Of a stretch of DNA of 64,000 bases, positions 8,423 through 17,509 are shown one piece after another. Each line of letters starts with the position of its first letter. The stretch's first letter is position 1. Location of the stretch: positions 5,952,001 to 6,016,000 of the forward strand of contig NZ_CP113910.1 in NCBI RefSeq assembly GCF_024701375.2. The letters are read 5' to 3'. The notes beneath the pieces are model-generated. The model had not been told where the DNA came from, ran no database searches, and saw nothing but the letters and a program-made list of their open reading frames with translations. The position numbers and the translations under genes were made by a program. The DNA is from Streptomyces sp. KMM 9044 (GTDB taxonomy: Bacteria > Actinomycetota > Actinomycetes > Streptomycetales > Streptomycetaceae).

Positions 8423-9610
8423 ATGAGCCACGGTCCCCCGTCAGGTCTCGCCGCGGTGAGCACCGCGCTGCTGGCCATGAGCAGGCACCTCGAGGTGCGC
8501 GACGTCCTCAAGACGATCGTCGCCTCGGCCCGCGAACTGCTCGACGCGCAGTACGCCGCACTCGGCGTCCCCGACGACCACGGCGGCTTCGCCCAGTTCG
8601 TGGTCGACGGCGTCAGCGACGCGCAGTGGAAGGCCATCGGTCCCCTCCCGCGCCAGCACGGCATTCTCGCCGCGATGCTGCGCGAGGACCGGCCCCAGCG
8701 CCTCGCCGACGTGCGCAGGGACTCCCGCTTCGAGGGCTGGCCCAGTGCCCACCCCGATCTGGTCGACTTCCTGGGCCTGCCCATCCGTGACGGCGACGAG
8801 GTCATCGGAGCCCTCTTCCTCGCCAACAAGCTGAGGCCTGTCAAGGGACATCCCGCGCAGGCCCCGGGCGGTCCCGGTCCCGCGCAGACGGGCACCTGCG
8901 GATTCACCCAGGACGACGAGGACGTACTCGGCATCCTGGCCCAGCACGCCGCGATCGCCCTCACCAACGCCCGGCTCTACGAGCGCAGCCGCGAACTGAC
9001 CATCGCGGAGGAACGCTCCCGCCTTGCCCACGAGCTCCACGACGCCGTCAGCCAGAAACTGTTCTCCCTGCGGCTCACCGCCCAGGCGGCCGTCCGCCTG
9101 GTGGACCGCGACCCGTCCCGGGCCAAGGGCGAACTCCATCAGGTCGCCTCCCTGGCGGCCGAGGCCGCCGAAGAGCTGCGCGCCGCGGTCGTCGAGCTGC
9201 GCCCCGCGGCCCTCGACGAGGACGGTCTCGTCGCCACCCTCCGCACCCAGGTCCAGGTCCTCGACCGCGCCCACAGCGCGCACGTGACCTTCACCGGCCA
9301 CGGCGCGCGCGCCCTGCCGGCCACGCAGGAGGAAGCGGTGCTGCGCGTCGCCCAGGAGGCGCTGCACAACGCGCTGCGGCACGCGGAGGCCGGCCGTGTG
9401 GACGTCATCCTGGAGCGCCGGAGCAGCGGCGCCGTCCTGCGGGTCACCGACGACGGCAAGGGCTTCGACCCGGGGATCATCCGCCGCGCGGGACGCCACC
9501 TCGGCCTGGTCTCGATGCGCGACCGGGCGAGCGGGGCCGGCGGCAGCCTGACCGTGGAATCGGCGCCAGGCAGGGGCACCACGATCGAGATGGAGGTTCC
9601 CGGTGGCTGA
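8423..9610 (+). CDS. GAF-domain sensor histidine kinase (NarL-partner type)
   Basis: A 395-residue cytoplasmic sensor kinase without membrane spans. An N-terminal GAF domain (about residues 15-175) is followed by a HisKA_3 dimerisation motif, RLAHELHDAVSQKLFSL, with the probable phosphorylated His near residue 206. A HATPase_c domain comes next (EALHNALRHA N-box; VTDDGKGFD G1; GRHLGLVSMRDRA G2). ATG 8423 follows GTGAGG and is preferred over a start 44 codons upstream. It overlaps the response-regulator gene by 8 bases, indicating translational coupling. The GAF resembles DevS/DosT-like domains, but the ligand cannot be told from sequence. Confidence 0.9.
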   Translation: MSHGPPSGLAAVSTALLAMSRHLEVRDVLKTIVASARELLDAQYAALGVPDDHGGFAQFVVDGVSDAQWKAIGPLPRQHGILAAMLREDRPQRLADVRRDSRFEGWPSAHPDLVDFLGLPIRDGDEVIGALFLANKLRPVKGHPAQAPGGPGPAQTGTCGFTQDDEDVLGILAQHAAIALTNARLYERSRELTIAEERSRLAHELHDAVSQKLFSLRLTAQAAVRLVDRDPSRAKGELHQVASLAAEAAEELRAAVVELRPAALDEDGLVATLRTQVQVLDRAHSAHVTFTGHGARALPATQEEAVLRVAQEALHNALRHAEAGRVDVILERRSSGAVLRVTDDGKGFDPGIIRRAGRHLGLVSMRDRASGAGGSLTVESAPGRGTTIEMEVPGG

Positions 9611-10244
9611 CGCGATCAGGGTGCTGCTGGTCGACGACCACCAGGTGGTCCGCCGGGGCCTGCGCACCTTCCTGGAGGTGCAGGACGACATCGAGGTCGT
9701 CGGGGAGGCCGCGGACGGCGCCGAAGGAGTCGCCCTCGCCGACGAGCTGCGGCCCGACGTGATCCTGATGGACGTCAAGATGCCGGGCATGGACGGAGTG
9801 GACGCCCTGCGCCGGCTCCGTGAACTGGACCACCCCGCGCGCGTGTTGATCGTCACCAGCTTCACCGAGCAGCGCACCGTGGTCCCGGCCCTGCGCGCGG
9901 GCGCCGCCGGATACGTGTACAAGGACATCGACCCCGACGCGCTCGCCGGCGCCATCCGTTCCGTCCACGCCGGGCACGTCCTCCTCCAGGCCGAGGTCGC
10001 CGGTGCCCTGCTGGCCCGGGAGGAGAGTCACTCGGGCCAGGGCCGCGCCGGGTCGCTCACGGAGCGGGAGTGCGAGGTGCTCGGCCTCATAGCGGACGGC
10101 CGCTCCAACCGGGAGATTGCCCGCGCCCTGGTGCTGTCCGAGAAGACCGTGAAGACGCACGTCTCCAACATCCTGATGAAACTCGACCTGTCGGACCGCA
10201 CCCAGGCCGCCCTGTGGGCCGTACGCCACGGGTTGAGCACGTGA
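9603..10244 (+). CDS. NarL/LuxR-family response regulator
   Basis: A 213-residue two-component regulator. The receiver domain has the acidic pair in LLVDDHQ, the phosphoacceptor Asp at about residue 57 in LMDVKMPG, and the conserved Lys in YVYKDI. The C-terminal LuxR helix-turn-helix contains LTERECEVLGLIADGRSNREIA and KTVKTHVSNILMKL. The GTG start at 9603 lies inside the end of the kinase gene and is preceded by GGAGG, so the two form one operon and almost certainly a cognate pair. Its targets are not evident; the chaplin gene immediately downstream is a candidate by position only. Confidence 0.93.
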   Translation: MADAIRVLLVDDHQVVRRGLRTFLEVQDDIEVVGEAADGAEGVALADELRPDVILMDVKMPGMDGVDALRRLRELDHPARVLIVTSFTEQRTVVPALRAGAAGYVYKDIDPDALAGAIRSVHAGHVLLQAEVAGALLAREESHSGQGRAGSLTERECEVLGLIADGRSNREIARALVLSEKTVKTHVSNILMKLDLSDRTQAALWAVRHGLST

Positions 10245-10411
10245 TGTGCGACGCGCCGTGACGTTCGGGGCCGGGCGGATGGTTCCCCTCCGGTCTGAGA
10301 TTCATACTGTCGTGGGAATGCCTCCCGGATGGCGCATCCTTCTCCGGCCCCCGCCGTTGTTCCGTACGTACTGCGGCGCCTGCCGCGGTGACCGCGAGGA
10401 GGGCTCGGAAA

Positions 10412-10657
10412 GTGAAGAACCTGAAGAAGATGGCGGCCGTGACGATGATGGCCGGCGGACTGCTCGCCGCCGGTACGGGCGTGGCCTCCGCCACCGACGG
10501 CGCGCACGCCGGCGGCAAGGCCGTGGGCTCCCCGGGCGTCGTCTCGGGCAATGTCATCCAGGTCCCGGTCGACGTCCCGGTCAACGTCTCCGGCAACAGC
10601 GTCAACGTGATCGGTCTGCTGAACCCCGCCTTCGGCAACACGGCGGTCAACGGCTGA
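10412..10657 (+). CDS. chpE: Short chaplin, ChpE type
   Basis: An 81-residue secreted chaplin. A signal peptide (KKMAAVTMMAGGLLAAGTGVASA) is followed by one chaplin domain with the typical GVVSGNVIQVPVDVPVNVSG and NVIGLLNPAFGN segments. Chaplins assemble into amyloid-like surface films that lower water tension and coat aerial hyphae. The domain has no cysteines, which sets ChpE apart from the other known chaplins. There is no C-terminal sorting signal, so it belongs to the short class. I chose GTG 10412 (after GAGGAGG) over GTG 10388. The best match by length, missing Cys and genome neighbourhood is ChpE. Confidence 0.88.
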   Translation: MKNLKKMAAVTMMAGGLLAAGTGVASATDGAHAGGKAVGSPGVVSGNVIQVPVDVPVNVSGNSVNVIGLLNPAFGNTAVNG

Positions 10658-10683
10658 CGCCTGTCACCGACCCGGTGACGACC

Positions 10684-10713
10684 CCGGCCTCCCGGCCCCG
10701 CCCGGGAGGCCGG
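10684..10713. terminator. Bidirectional hairpin terminator
   Basis: A perfect 12-bp inverted repeat (10684-10695 and 10702-10713) with a six-base loop lies between the chaplin gene and the convergent gene ending at 10757. Confidence 0.7.
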
Positions 10714-10756
10714 TCGGCGTTGTCGGCGCGGCCGGGACCACCGGGTCGACCAGCGC

Positions 10757-11545
10757 TCACCGCACGCCCCGCTCCCGTTCCTCCACCACGGAGTTGTAGG
10801 CCGCGACCTGCGCCCGCCGGGCCGTCCGCTCCACCGGCCGCAACGCCTCCCCGCGCACCGCCATCTCCGACGCGCTCACCGCGGCCCCGTGCCCGTTCGT
10901 ACGGGCCAGTGTGACCAGCTCCCCGACCCGCTGCGCCAGCTCCAGCACTCGCACCGCCCGCGGCGGGTATCCCGGCGCCAGTACCTGACGCCCTGCCTCC
11001 GCCCGCGCCCGGTAGGCGTCGATCGCCGCCTCGGCCACCGGCCCCGACCCGGTCAGGTCCAGCCGCGTCAGGACCTCGGTCGCCTCCCGCAGCGCCTCCG
11101 CCAGCTCCCGCTCCGCCTCGCCGAGCGAGGGCACATCGGCGGCCGGCGCCTCCCGCACCGGCAGACAGTGCCAGACGACCTCCACATGCACATCACCCTC
11201 GGGTCCGGCCTCCCGCACCCGGGGCACCAGCCCGAAGGCGGCCCCGTGACCCACCACCGCCTCCCCCGCCTCCAGCGCCCGCGCGTTGAACTCCGGCGGC
11301 CCGCTCAGCCCCAGCGGATGCCCCGGCGCGGGCAGCGCGATCCGCAGCCCGGTCGCCCCGAGCGCCCGCAGCCGCCCCAGCGCCAGCGTGAGGCCCACCG
11401 GCGCGGACTCGCCCGGCACCCCCTCCACCCGGTGCACCGCGTCGTCGCCGACGACGGCGAGCACGGCGTCGTCCGGTGAGACAAGACCGGCAACAAGGGC
11501 ATTTCCCCATGCGGTGAGACGTCCTGAACGTGGTTCCGAGAGCAT
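10757..11545 (-). CDS. Conserved hypothetical protein
   Basis: A 262-residue soluble protein I cannot assign. The N-terminal half has alternating hydrophobic and acidic segments (LVAGLVSPDDAVLAVVGDDAVHRVEG) suggesting an alpha/beta fold. The C-terminal half (residues 130-262) is Ala/Glu/Arg-rich and likely helical (EAERELAEALREATEVLTRLD; RVLELAQRVGELVTLA). There is no signal peptide, membrane span or cofactor motif. ATG 11545 is preceded by a G-rich weak ribosome site. It diverges from the ABC ATPase gene. Codon use is normal for the region, so it is probably an ancestral streptomycete gene. Confidence 0.7.
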   Translation of the reverse strand: MLSEPRSGRLTAWGNALVAGLVSPDDAVLAVVGDDAVHRVEGVPGESAPVGLTLALGRLRALGATGLRIALPAPGHPLGLSGPPEFNARALEAGEAVVGHGAAFGLVPRVREAGPEGDVHVEVVWHCLPVREAPAADVPSLGEAERELAEALREATEVLTRLDLTGSGPVAEAAIDAYRARAEAGRQVLAPGYPPRAVRVLELAQRVGELVTLARTNGHGAAVSASEMAVRGEALRPVERTARRAQVAAYNSVVEERERGVR

Positions 11546-11696
11546 GCCCCCACCCTAAGGACCGGACCGAGGGGATGTCCGGGCCGACCGGTGGCGTAGA
11601 TTTCATGAAGGGCTGCGCCCACGGGCGCAGCGGACCGACCACAGGTGCACGACACAGCCGGGACCCGGCCACACTGCAAGGGGAGACAACGCGCTC

Positions 11697-12494
11697 ATGA
11701 GCGATGTTCTGGAGCTTCAGGACGTATCCGTGGTCCGCGAGGGCCGGGCTCTGGTGGACCAGGTCTCCTGGTCGGTCAAGGAGGGCGAGCGCTGGGTCAT
11801 TCTCGGTCCCAACGGCGCGGGCAAGACCACCCTCCTCAACATCGCCTCCAGCTACCTGTTCCCCACCGCGGGCACCGCCACCGTCCTCGGCGAGACCCTC
11901 GGCGCCCCCGGCACCGACGTCTTCGAACTGCGCCCGCGCATCGGCATCGCCGGGAACGGCATGGCGGACAAGCTCCCCAAGAGCCAGACGGTCCTGCAGA
12001 CCGTACTGACCGCCGCCTACGGCATGACCGCCGGCTGGCAGGAGGAGTACGAGGAGATCGACGAGCAGCGCGCCCGCGCCTTCCTCGACCGTCTTGGCAT
12101 GTCCGAGTTCGTGGACCGCAGGTTCGGCACCCTCTCCGAGGGCGAGCGCAAGCGCACCCTCATCGCCCGCGCGTTGATGACCGACCCCGAGCTGTTGCTC
12201 CTCGACGAGCCCGCCGCCGGCCTCGACCTCGGCGGCCGCGAGGACCTCGTACGCCGCCTCGGCCGCCTCGCCCGCGACCCGATCGCCCCCTCCATGGTCA
12301 TGGTCACGCACCACGTCGAGGAGATCGCACCCGGCTTCACCCACGTGCTGATGACCCGTCAGGGCAAGGTCCTCGCCGCCGGACCACTGGAACTCGAGCT
12401 CACCTCCCGCAACCTCTCCCTCTGCTTCGGCCTCCCGCTGGTCGTGGAGCAGGTCGGCGACCGCTGGACCGCACAGGGCCTCCCGATGGCCTGA
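11697..12494 (+). CDS. Stand-alone ABC transporter ATPase
   Basis: A 265-residue ATP-binding subunit with Walker A GPNGAGKTT (about residues 37-45), signature LSEGERKR near 146, Walker B LLLLDEPAAGLDLGG near 165 and the switch His in VTHHVEEI. The overall sequence resembles YlmA/ModF-type single ATPases. No permease gene is adjacent, so its partner membrane protein is unknown, or it acts on something other than transport. It precedes the NfeD-like gene with a 187-bp gap, so co-transcription is uncertain. Confidence 0.88.
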   Translation: MSDVLELQDVSVVREGRALVDQVSWSVKEGERWVILGPNGAGKTTLLNIASSYLFPTAGTATVLGETLGAPGTDVFELRPRIGIAGNGMADKLPKSQTVLQTVLTAAYGMTAGWQEEYEEIDEQRARAFLDRLGMSEFVDRRFGTLSEGERKRTLIARALMTDPELLLLDEPAAGLDLGGREDLVRRLGRLARDPIAPSMVMVTHHVEEIAPGFTHVLMTRQGKVLAAGPLELELTSRNLSLCFGLPLVVEQVGDRWTAQGLPMA

Positions 12495-12681
12495 CGGCCG
12501 GGGTTCGGCACCTGCGGCCCGAACCCGCCCTGCTCCGGGGGAAATCGGCGGAGAACCAGGGAGCCGGTCCCGGGGCCCCGGGACGCGCCGCGATACGTCC
12601 GCCTCAAGAACCGGGCCGAGAAAGCCTGTTCGCACCCCGGGCGCTCTGTCGGTGACCGGGGCGCGGTCCTATCATGACCAT

Positions 12682-13113
12682 GTGGACATCGACGCATGGC
12701 TCTGGTGGCTGATCGGCGCGGCAGTACTCGGTATCGCGCTGGTGATCACCGCGATGCCCGAACTCGGCATGCTCGCGGTGGGCGCCGTCGCCGCCGCGCT
12801 GGTCTCCGGAATTCTCGGTGGCGGCGCCGTGGCCCAGGCAGTGGTCTTCGCCGTCGTCTCGACCGCCCTCATCGCCGTCGTACGGCCCATCGCGAAGCGA
12901 CAACGCGCAGACCGCTCCCAACACGCCACCGGCGTGGACGCCCTGAAGGGCAGACAGGCCGTCGTGCTGGAGCGGGTCGACGGCTCCGGCGGCCGGATCA
13001 AACTGGCCGGTGAGGTGTGGTCGGCACGCGCCCTCGACTCCGGCCATGCCTATGAAGTCGGCCAGGAGGTGGACGTCGTGGAGATCGAGGGAGCCACGGC
13101 GATCGTCATGTGA
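12682..13113 (+). CDS. NfeD-like membrane protein
   Basis: A 143-residue protein with two or three membrane spans (residues 4-75: WLWWLIGAAVLGIALVITA, MLAVGAVAAALVSGIL, VVFAVVSTALIAVV) and a C-terminal OB-fold-like domain (residues 85-143, LKGRQAVVLERVDGSGGRIKLAGEVW). This is the short NfeD family, which is typically paired with stomatin/SPFH proteins, and an SPFH gene does follow. GTG 12682 starts just before the first span; GTG 12652 is an alternative ten codons upstream, and neither has a strong ribosome site. It probably organises membrane microdomains with its SPFH partner. Confidence 0.83.
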   Translation: MDIDAWLWWLIGAAVLGIALVITAMPELGMLAVGAVAAALVSGILGGGAVAQAVVFAVVSTALIAVVRPIAKRQRADRSQHATGVDALKGRQAVVLERVDGSGGRIKLAGEVWSARALDSGHAYEVGQEVDVVEIEGATAIVM

Positions 13114-13282
13114 CCGTGCGACCTGCGCGAACGACCTCGTACGACGTGTTCCCACAGGACCACAACTGGACCGAACAGCGAGCGAGTTGTACTACGGTCT
13201 GGCAGACTCGACCAGCAAGATCTTCAACAGCCGTAAGATCTTCCGAAGGCGCCGAGGCGAAGAAGGGTACGGGGAACCGACG

Positions 13283-14233
13283 ATGGAACCGGTCATCATC
13301 GTTCTGATCATCCTGGTGGTGCTGGTTTTCATCGCCCTGATCAAGACGATCCAAGTCATTCCGCAGGCGAGCGCCGCCATCGTCGAGCGCTTCGGCCGCT
13401 ACACACGCACACTCAACGCGGGCCTCAACATCGTCGTCCCGTTCATCGACACCATCCGCAACCGGATCGACCTGCGCGAACAGGTCGTCCCGTTCCCGCC
13501 CCAGCCGGTGATCACCCAGGACAACCTGGTCGTCAACATCGACACCGTCATCTACTACCAGGTGACCGACGCGCGTGCCGCGACCTACGAGGTCGCCAGC
13601 TACATCCAGGCGATCGAGCAGCTCACCGTCACCACCCTGCGCAACATCATCGGTGGCATGGACCTCGAGCGCACCCTGACCTCCCGCGAAGAGATCAACG
13701 CGGCCCTGCGCGGCGTCCTCGACGAAGCCACCGGCAAGTGGGGCATCCGGGTCAACCGCGTCGAGCTCAAGGCGATCGAGCCGCCCACCTCCATCCAGGA
13801 CTCGATGGAGAAGCAGATGCGCGCCGACCGCGACAAGCGCGCCGCGATCCTCCAGGCCGAAGGCGTCCGGCAGTCCGAGATCCTGCGCGCCGAGGGCGAG
13901 AAGCAGTCCCAGATCCTGCGCGCCGAGGGGGAGGCCAAGGCAGCGGCCCTCAGGGCCGAGGGCGAGGCCCAGGCCGTCCGCACGGTCTTCGAGGCGATCC
14001 ACGCAGGCGACCCCGACCAGAAGCTGCTCTCCTACCAGTACCTCCAGATGCTCCCGAAGATCGCCGAGGGCGACGCCAACAAGCTGTGGATCGTCCCCAG
14101 CGAGATCGGGGACGCGCTCAAGGGCCTGTCCGGCGCCATGGGCAACTTCGGCGGCCTCGGCGGCGGTCAGGGCGGCGGCAACAGCAACTCGGGCGCCGCC
14201 ACGGAGCGCCGGGAGAAGCCCTCCATCGACTGA
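13283..14233 (+). CDS. SPFH/Band 7 (stomatin-like) membrane protein
   Basis: A 316-residue SPFH protein. One N-terminal membrane anchor (PVIIVLIILVVLVFIALI) is followed by the Band 7 domain (residues 25-180, ASAAIVERFGRYTRTLNAGLN). A long coiled-coil contains repeated ILRAEGE heptad-like segments (residues 190-250), and a Gly/Asn-rich tail ends the protein. ATG 13283 has a GGGGAA ribosome site. Members oligomerise in membrane microdomains and often regulate proteases or scaffolds; the partner here is most likely the upstream NfeD-like protein. The GGLGGGQGGGNSNSG tail is low complexity. Confidence 0.92.
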   Translation: MEPVIIVLIILVVLVFIALIKTIQVIPQASAAIVERFGRYTRTLNAGLNIVVPFIDTIRNRIDLREQVVPFPPQPVITQDNLVVNIDTVIYYQVTDARAATYEVASYIQAIEQLTVTTLRNIIGGMDLERTLTSREEINAALRGVLDEATGKWGIRVNRVELKAIEPPTSIQDSMEKQMRADRDKRAAILQAEGVRQSEILRAEGEKQSQILRAEGEAKAAALRAEGEAQAVRTVFEAIHAGDPDQKLLSYQYLQMLPKIAEGDANKLWIVPSEIGDALKGLSGAMGNFGGLGGGQGGGNSNSGAATERREKPSID

Positions 14234-14264
14234 CCGGGGGACCGGCAGAATGGGAACGGCAAAC

Positions 14265-14302
14265 GGGCGGGGCCCGCTTCCCTCGGGAAGCGGGCCCCGC
14301 CC
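14265..14302. terminator. Perfect 18-bp hairpin terminator
   Basis: Arms 14265-14282 and 14285-14302 are exactly complementary and nearly all G/C, with a minimal TC loop. The hairpin lies 32 bases past the SPFH stop and before the convergent HNH gene, so it likely serves both. Confidence 0.85.
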
Positions 14303-14351
14303 GTACACGTACGAGAAGCGGGTTTTAGGCCGCGGGCCCCAGGCGGCCGGC

Positions 14352-14858
14352 TCAGGCCGCGGGCTGAGCCGGCCACTCCGGCAGCGCGTCGAAGTCCTCC
14401 CGCCCCAGCGCCAGCAGCATCGCGTCCGCCGGCGTCGGCTCGAAGGGCTGCCGCAGCAGCGGCATCCCCGCCTGCTCCGGCGTCCGGTTCGCCTTGCGGT
14501 GGTTGTCCTCCGCGCACGAGGCCACCGTGTTCAGCCAGGTGTCCTGACCACCCTGCGACCGCGGCACCACGTGGTCCACGGTGGTGGCCCGCCGCCCGCA
14601 GTACGCGCACCGGTTCCGGTCGCGCACCAGGACGCCCCGCCTCGACCACGGCGCCCGTCTTCGGAACGGCACCCTGACGTATTGGCAGAGCCTGATCACC
14701 CGCGGCGCCGGTATGTCGACCGCGGCTCCACGCATCCGCAGTTCGGGGTGGGCCTGCTCGACGACCGCCTTGTCCTGAAGCACCAGAACGACAGCTCGGT
14801 TCAGCGTCACCGTCGACAACGGCTCGAAGCTCGCGTTCAGTACCAGCGTGTCCCGCAT
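14352..14858 (-). CDS. HNH endonuclease-domain protein
   Basis: A 168-residue protein with a classic HNH nuclease core: paired cysteines in CAYCGRRATTVDHVVPRSQGG, then NTVASCAEDNHRKANRT, giving the Zn-binding Cys pairs and the metal-binding DH. The N-terminus (MRDTLVLNASFEPLSTVTL) is characteristic of a widespread actinobacterial chromosomal HNH family, not of mobile-element nucleases. The gene has normal codon use. The biological substrate is unknown; it is not obviously part of a restriction or phage module. Confidence 0.9.
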   Translation of the reverse strand: MRDTLVLNASFEPLSTVTLNRAVVLVLQDKAVVEQAHPELRMRGAAVDIPAPRVIRLCQYVRVPFRRRAPWSRRGVLVRDRNRCAYCGRRATTVDHVVPRSQGGQDTWLNTVASCAEDNHRKANRTPEQAGMPLLRQPFEPTPADAMLLALGREDFDALPEWPAQPAA

Positions 14859-14983
14859 GCCAGCCCACCTCCCGTGCGCACCGGCCCACCCTTCGGCGGA
14901 CTGGGATCAACTCTGGCCGGGCACGCCGAGATGGACAACGCAATATCTGCTGCTTCAACGGGAGGTGTTCCCCGCCCCCGGCA

Positions 14984-15028
14984 ACAAAAATGCTCGCCCC
15001 TGATCAATTCCAAGACCAGGGGCGGGCA
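14984..15028 (-). terminator. Intrinsic terminator with T-run, minus strand
   Basis: Arms 14991-15002 and 15017-15028 pair almost perfectly. On the minus strand the hairpin is followed by a run of five T (14986-14990), so it is a canonical intrinsic terminator for the YbhB-like gene, whose stop is 26 bases away. Confidence 0.85.
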
Positions 15029-15054
15029 AACGTCCCGTGAACGCCGGGATCGGG

Positions 15055-15594
15055 TCAGGGGCCGGCGGGCACCTCGTACTCACCGATCAGCTGGGCCCGC
15101 GCGAGCGCGTGGAACCGCAGGTTGAATCCCACGACCGCGGGCGACGCGTCCGAGTCCGGGCCGAGCTTCTCCTGATCCACCGCGTACACCGTGAACACAT
15201 ACCGGTGCGGTCCGTCCCCGGGCGGTGGCGCCGCCCCGCCGAAGTCCTTGGTGCCGTAGTCGTTGCGCGCCTGGATCGCGCCCTCGGGCAGCCCCTCGAA
15301 CCCGCCGCTGCCCGCACCGGTCGGCAGTTCGGTCACCGAGACAGGGATGTCGAAAACCACCCAGTGCCAGAATCCGCTCCCCGTCGGGGCGTCCGGGTCG
15401 TAGCAGGTCACCGCGAAGCTCTTGGTCTCCGACGGGAAGCCCTCCCAGCGCAACTGCGGCGAGGTGTCGCCGCCTGCCTGCACCTGGGCGTCCTGGAGCG
15501 TCGCGCCCTCCTTGACCTCCTTGCTCGTCACCGTGAACGACGGTACGGGCGGGTGGAAGTCATGGGGGAGCGGACGCCTCTCGCGGTCGGTCAC
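15055..15594 (-). CDS. YbhB/YbcL family (PEBP-like) protein
   Basis: A 179-residue phosphatidylethanolamine-binding-protein homologue. The two family motifs are visible: [19 protein letters not shown] (anion-binding DPDxP and the GxxHWVV core) and [13 protein letters not shown]. The bacterial members have no settled function; some bind small anions or inhibit kinases/proteases. GTG 15594 follows a full AGGAGG ribosome site and is much better placed than the upstream in-frame start. No signal peptide is seen, so it is likely cytoplasmic. Confidence 0.9.
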   Translation of the reverse strand: MTDRERRPLPHDFHPPVPSFTVTSKEVKEGATLQDAQVQAGGDTSPQLRWEGFPSETKSFAVTCYDPDAPTGSGFWHWVVFDIPVSVTELPTGAGSGGFEGLPEGAIQARNDYGTKDFGGAAPPPGDGPHRYVFTVYAVDQEKLGPDSDASPAVVGFNLRFHALARAQLIGEYEVPAGP

Positions 15595-15638
15595 CTCGGT
15601 ACCTCCTGCTGATCGCTTACCTTCAGTGGGAACCGAGC

Positions 15639-16421
15639 CTAGAACCAATTGCGCTTGCTGCCGACCTCGGACAGCCACTGGTTGAGGTAGGCGGTCCAGT
15701 CGGTGCCCTGATAGTCGTTCAGCCCCACCAGGAAGGACCGGAAGGTGTCGCTGCCCTCACTGAACAGACCGGGCTTCTTGTCCATCTCCAGCACGACGTC
15801 CATCGCCTGCTCGTCGGCCACGAAGGTCAGCTCGACCTGGTGCAGCCCGCGGTACTGCTGCGGCGGGAAGAACTCGATCTCCTGGTAGAACGGCAGCCGC
15901 TGACGCGTCCCCCGGACCTGGCCGCGCTCCATGTCCGCGCTCTTGAACCGGAAGCCCAGCTGGATGAACGCGTCCAGGATCGCCTTCTGCGCCGGCAGCG
16001 GGTGCACATTGATCGGGTCCAGGTCGCCGGAGTCCACGGCCCGGGCGATCGCCAGCTCCGTGGTCACACCGATGTTCATCCCGCGCAGCGACTGCCCGTC
16101 GATCATCGTGATCGGGGTCTCCCAGGGGATCTCCAGCCCGAACGGCACCGCGTGCACCGCACCCGCCTCGAGCTCGAAGGCGCCACCGAGAGATGACTTG
16201 GTGAACTCGATGTTCTGCTGGTACTCCTCGTCGCCGCTCTCGACCTCGACCTTGGCCTGCAGTCCGACCGACAGCCCTTCGATCTGCTGGTTCACGGACC
16301 CGCCCTGGATCCGCACCTCACCCTGGACGACCCCACCGGGAACGACGTTGACCTCGTGCAGCACCGTCTCGACCGAAGCTCCGCCGGCTCCCAGGCTCGC
16401 GAGCAGCTTCTTGAACGCCAT
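15639..16421 (-). CDS. spo0M: Sporulation-control protein Spo0M
   Basis: A 260-residue SpoOM-family protein with an arrestin-like beta-sandwich fold. It opens with [19 protein letters not shown], then [17 protein letters not shown], and contains [14 protein letters not shown], all characteristic of the family. Spo0M influences sporulation and cell-shape control in Bacillus; the streptomycete role is less defined. ATG 16421 follows GGGGAGAG. It reads the same way as the YbhB-like gene, 44 bases away, so they may be co-transcribed. Confidence 0.9.
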   Translation of the reverse strand: MAFKKLLASLGAGGASVETVLHEVNVVPGGVVQGEVRIQGGSVNQQIEGLSVGLQAKVEVESGDEEYQQNIEFTKSSLGGAFELEAGAVHAVPFGLEIPWETPITMIDGQSLRGMNIGVTTELAIARAVDSGDLDPINVHPLPAQKAILDAFIQLGFRFKSADMERGQVRGTRQRLPFYQEIEFFPPQQYRGLHQVELTFVADEQAMDVVLEMDKKPGLFSEGSDTFRSFLVGLNDYQGTDWTAYLNQWLSEVGSKRNWF

Positions 16422-16580
16422 GTCTCTCCCCTTGTCGTTCTCTATCGCGTCGTTGCCCCATGTGGACCTTCGATCCCTAACAACGCGATCCGGCCCTGGC
16501 CGGTTCCGTGTCCGTAACCTTCGCAAGCTCGGAGCCCTGTGACCACCCCGTGGCGGCAGCCCGGAGTACTCTCGGACGCC

Positions 16581-16837
16581 ATGATCGCGACCTCCGACCG
16601 TATGCCCCCGCACAGGCAGTTCTTCGACCGCCCCGTCCTCGAGGTCGCCCCGACCTCCTCGGCCGGCTCGTCGCGCGTACCACCCCGGACGGTCCGATCA
16701 CCCTCCGGCTGACGGAGGCCGAGGCCTACGACGGCCCCGACGATCAGGGCTCCCACGCCTATCGGGGCCGCACCATCCGCAACGGGACGATGTTCGTCCC
16801 GCCCGGCCACGCGTACTTCTACTTCACCTATGGGATG
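16581..16837 (+). pseudogene. mpg: 5' part of resident mpg, frameshifted and interrupted
   Basis: This is the N-terminal third of a 3-methyladenine DNA glycosylase (Mpg/AAG family). Translation from ATG 16581 gives [11 protein letters not shown], after which one base appears missing near 16652. The family sequence continues in the next frame as [35 protein letters not shown] and [13 protein letters not shown]. Homology stops abruptly after GGG ATG at 16837, exactly where WHCLN would be expected. The 3' part resumes at about 17803. The gene cannot make a full protein as written. Confidence 0.85.
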
Positions 16838-16850
16838 TCAAGTCGATCGC

Positions 16851-17462
16851 ATGAACGATGTCAATCTCGCTCACCCCGCTGAGGAAGTCGCCCCCAAGCT
16901 GCTCGGTGCCGTCCTCACCCACGAGACCCCCGAGGGCACCGTGAGCATCACCATCACGGAGACCGAGGCGTACTCCGGTGCGGACGACCCCGCCTCCCAC
17001 GCCTACCGAGGCAGGACACCCCGAAACGCCGTCATGTTCGGACCCGCAGGACACCTGTACGTCTACCGGTCTCACGGTCTCCACTGGTGCGCCAACATCG
17101 TCACCGGGGCAGACGGCACTGCTTCCGCTGTCCTCATCCGGGCAGGCAGGGTCATCGAAGGGGAAGACCTGGCACACAAGCGGCGAGGGAACAAGGTCGA
17201 GAGCCCACGTCTCGCGCGGGGCCCCGGGAACTTCTGCCAAGCGCTCGGCATCACAACAGAGCACAACGGCACAGCCCTGCTGACAGGTGCCTCGGTCACG
17301 CTGTCCCAGGGCGAGCCAGTACCGGACGCACTCGTCCGGGTCGGTCCTCGGGTAGGCGTGAGCAGAGCCCACGACTGGCAGCACCGCTTCCACCTCGCCG
17401 GTGACCCAACGGTCTCGGCGTACCGACTGAGCCCGAGAGCCAAGCCGTCCACCGAAGCCTGA
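16851..17462 (+). CDS. Second, intact 3-methyladenine DNA glycosylase
   Basis: A 203-residue full-length Mpg/AAG-family glycosylase, expected to excise 3-methyladenine and related alkylated purines in base-excision repair. It carries the family core: [14 protein letters not shown], the catalytic-Glu segment [19 protein letters not shown], then [30 protein letters not shown] and the C-terminal DPTVSAYR. It clearly differs from the resident gene fragment. Codons ending in A or T are frequent (ACA, GCA, CGA, AGA, GAA), unlike neighbouring genes, which suggests acquisition. There is no good ribosome site at ATG 16851; the truncated resident frame overlaps it and ends at 16882, so coupling is possible. 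Confidence 0.85.
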   Translation: MNDVNLAHPAEEVAPKLLGAVLTHETPEGTVSITITETEAYSGADDPASHAYRGRTPRNAVMFGPAGHLYVYRSHGLHWCANIVTGADGTASAVLIRAGRVIEGEDLAHKRRGNKVESPRLARGPGNFCQALGITTEHNGTALLTGASVTLSQGEPVPDALVRVGPRVGVSRAHDWQHRFHLAGDPTVSAYRLSPRAKPSTEA

Positions 17463-17509
17463 GCCGCTGCGCGTCTCGCCGGTGAGCCGGCGCGGAGTCG
17501 GGCCCGAAG

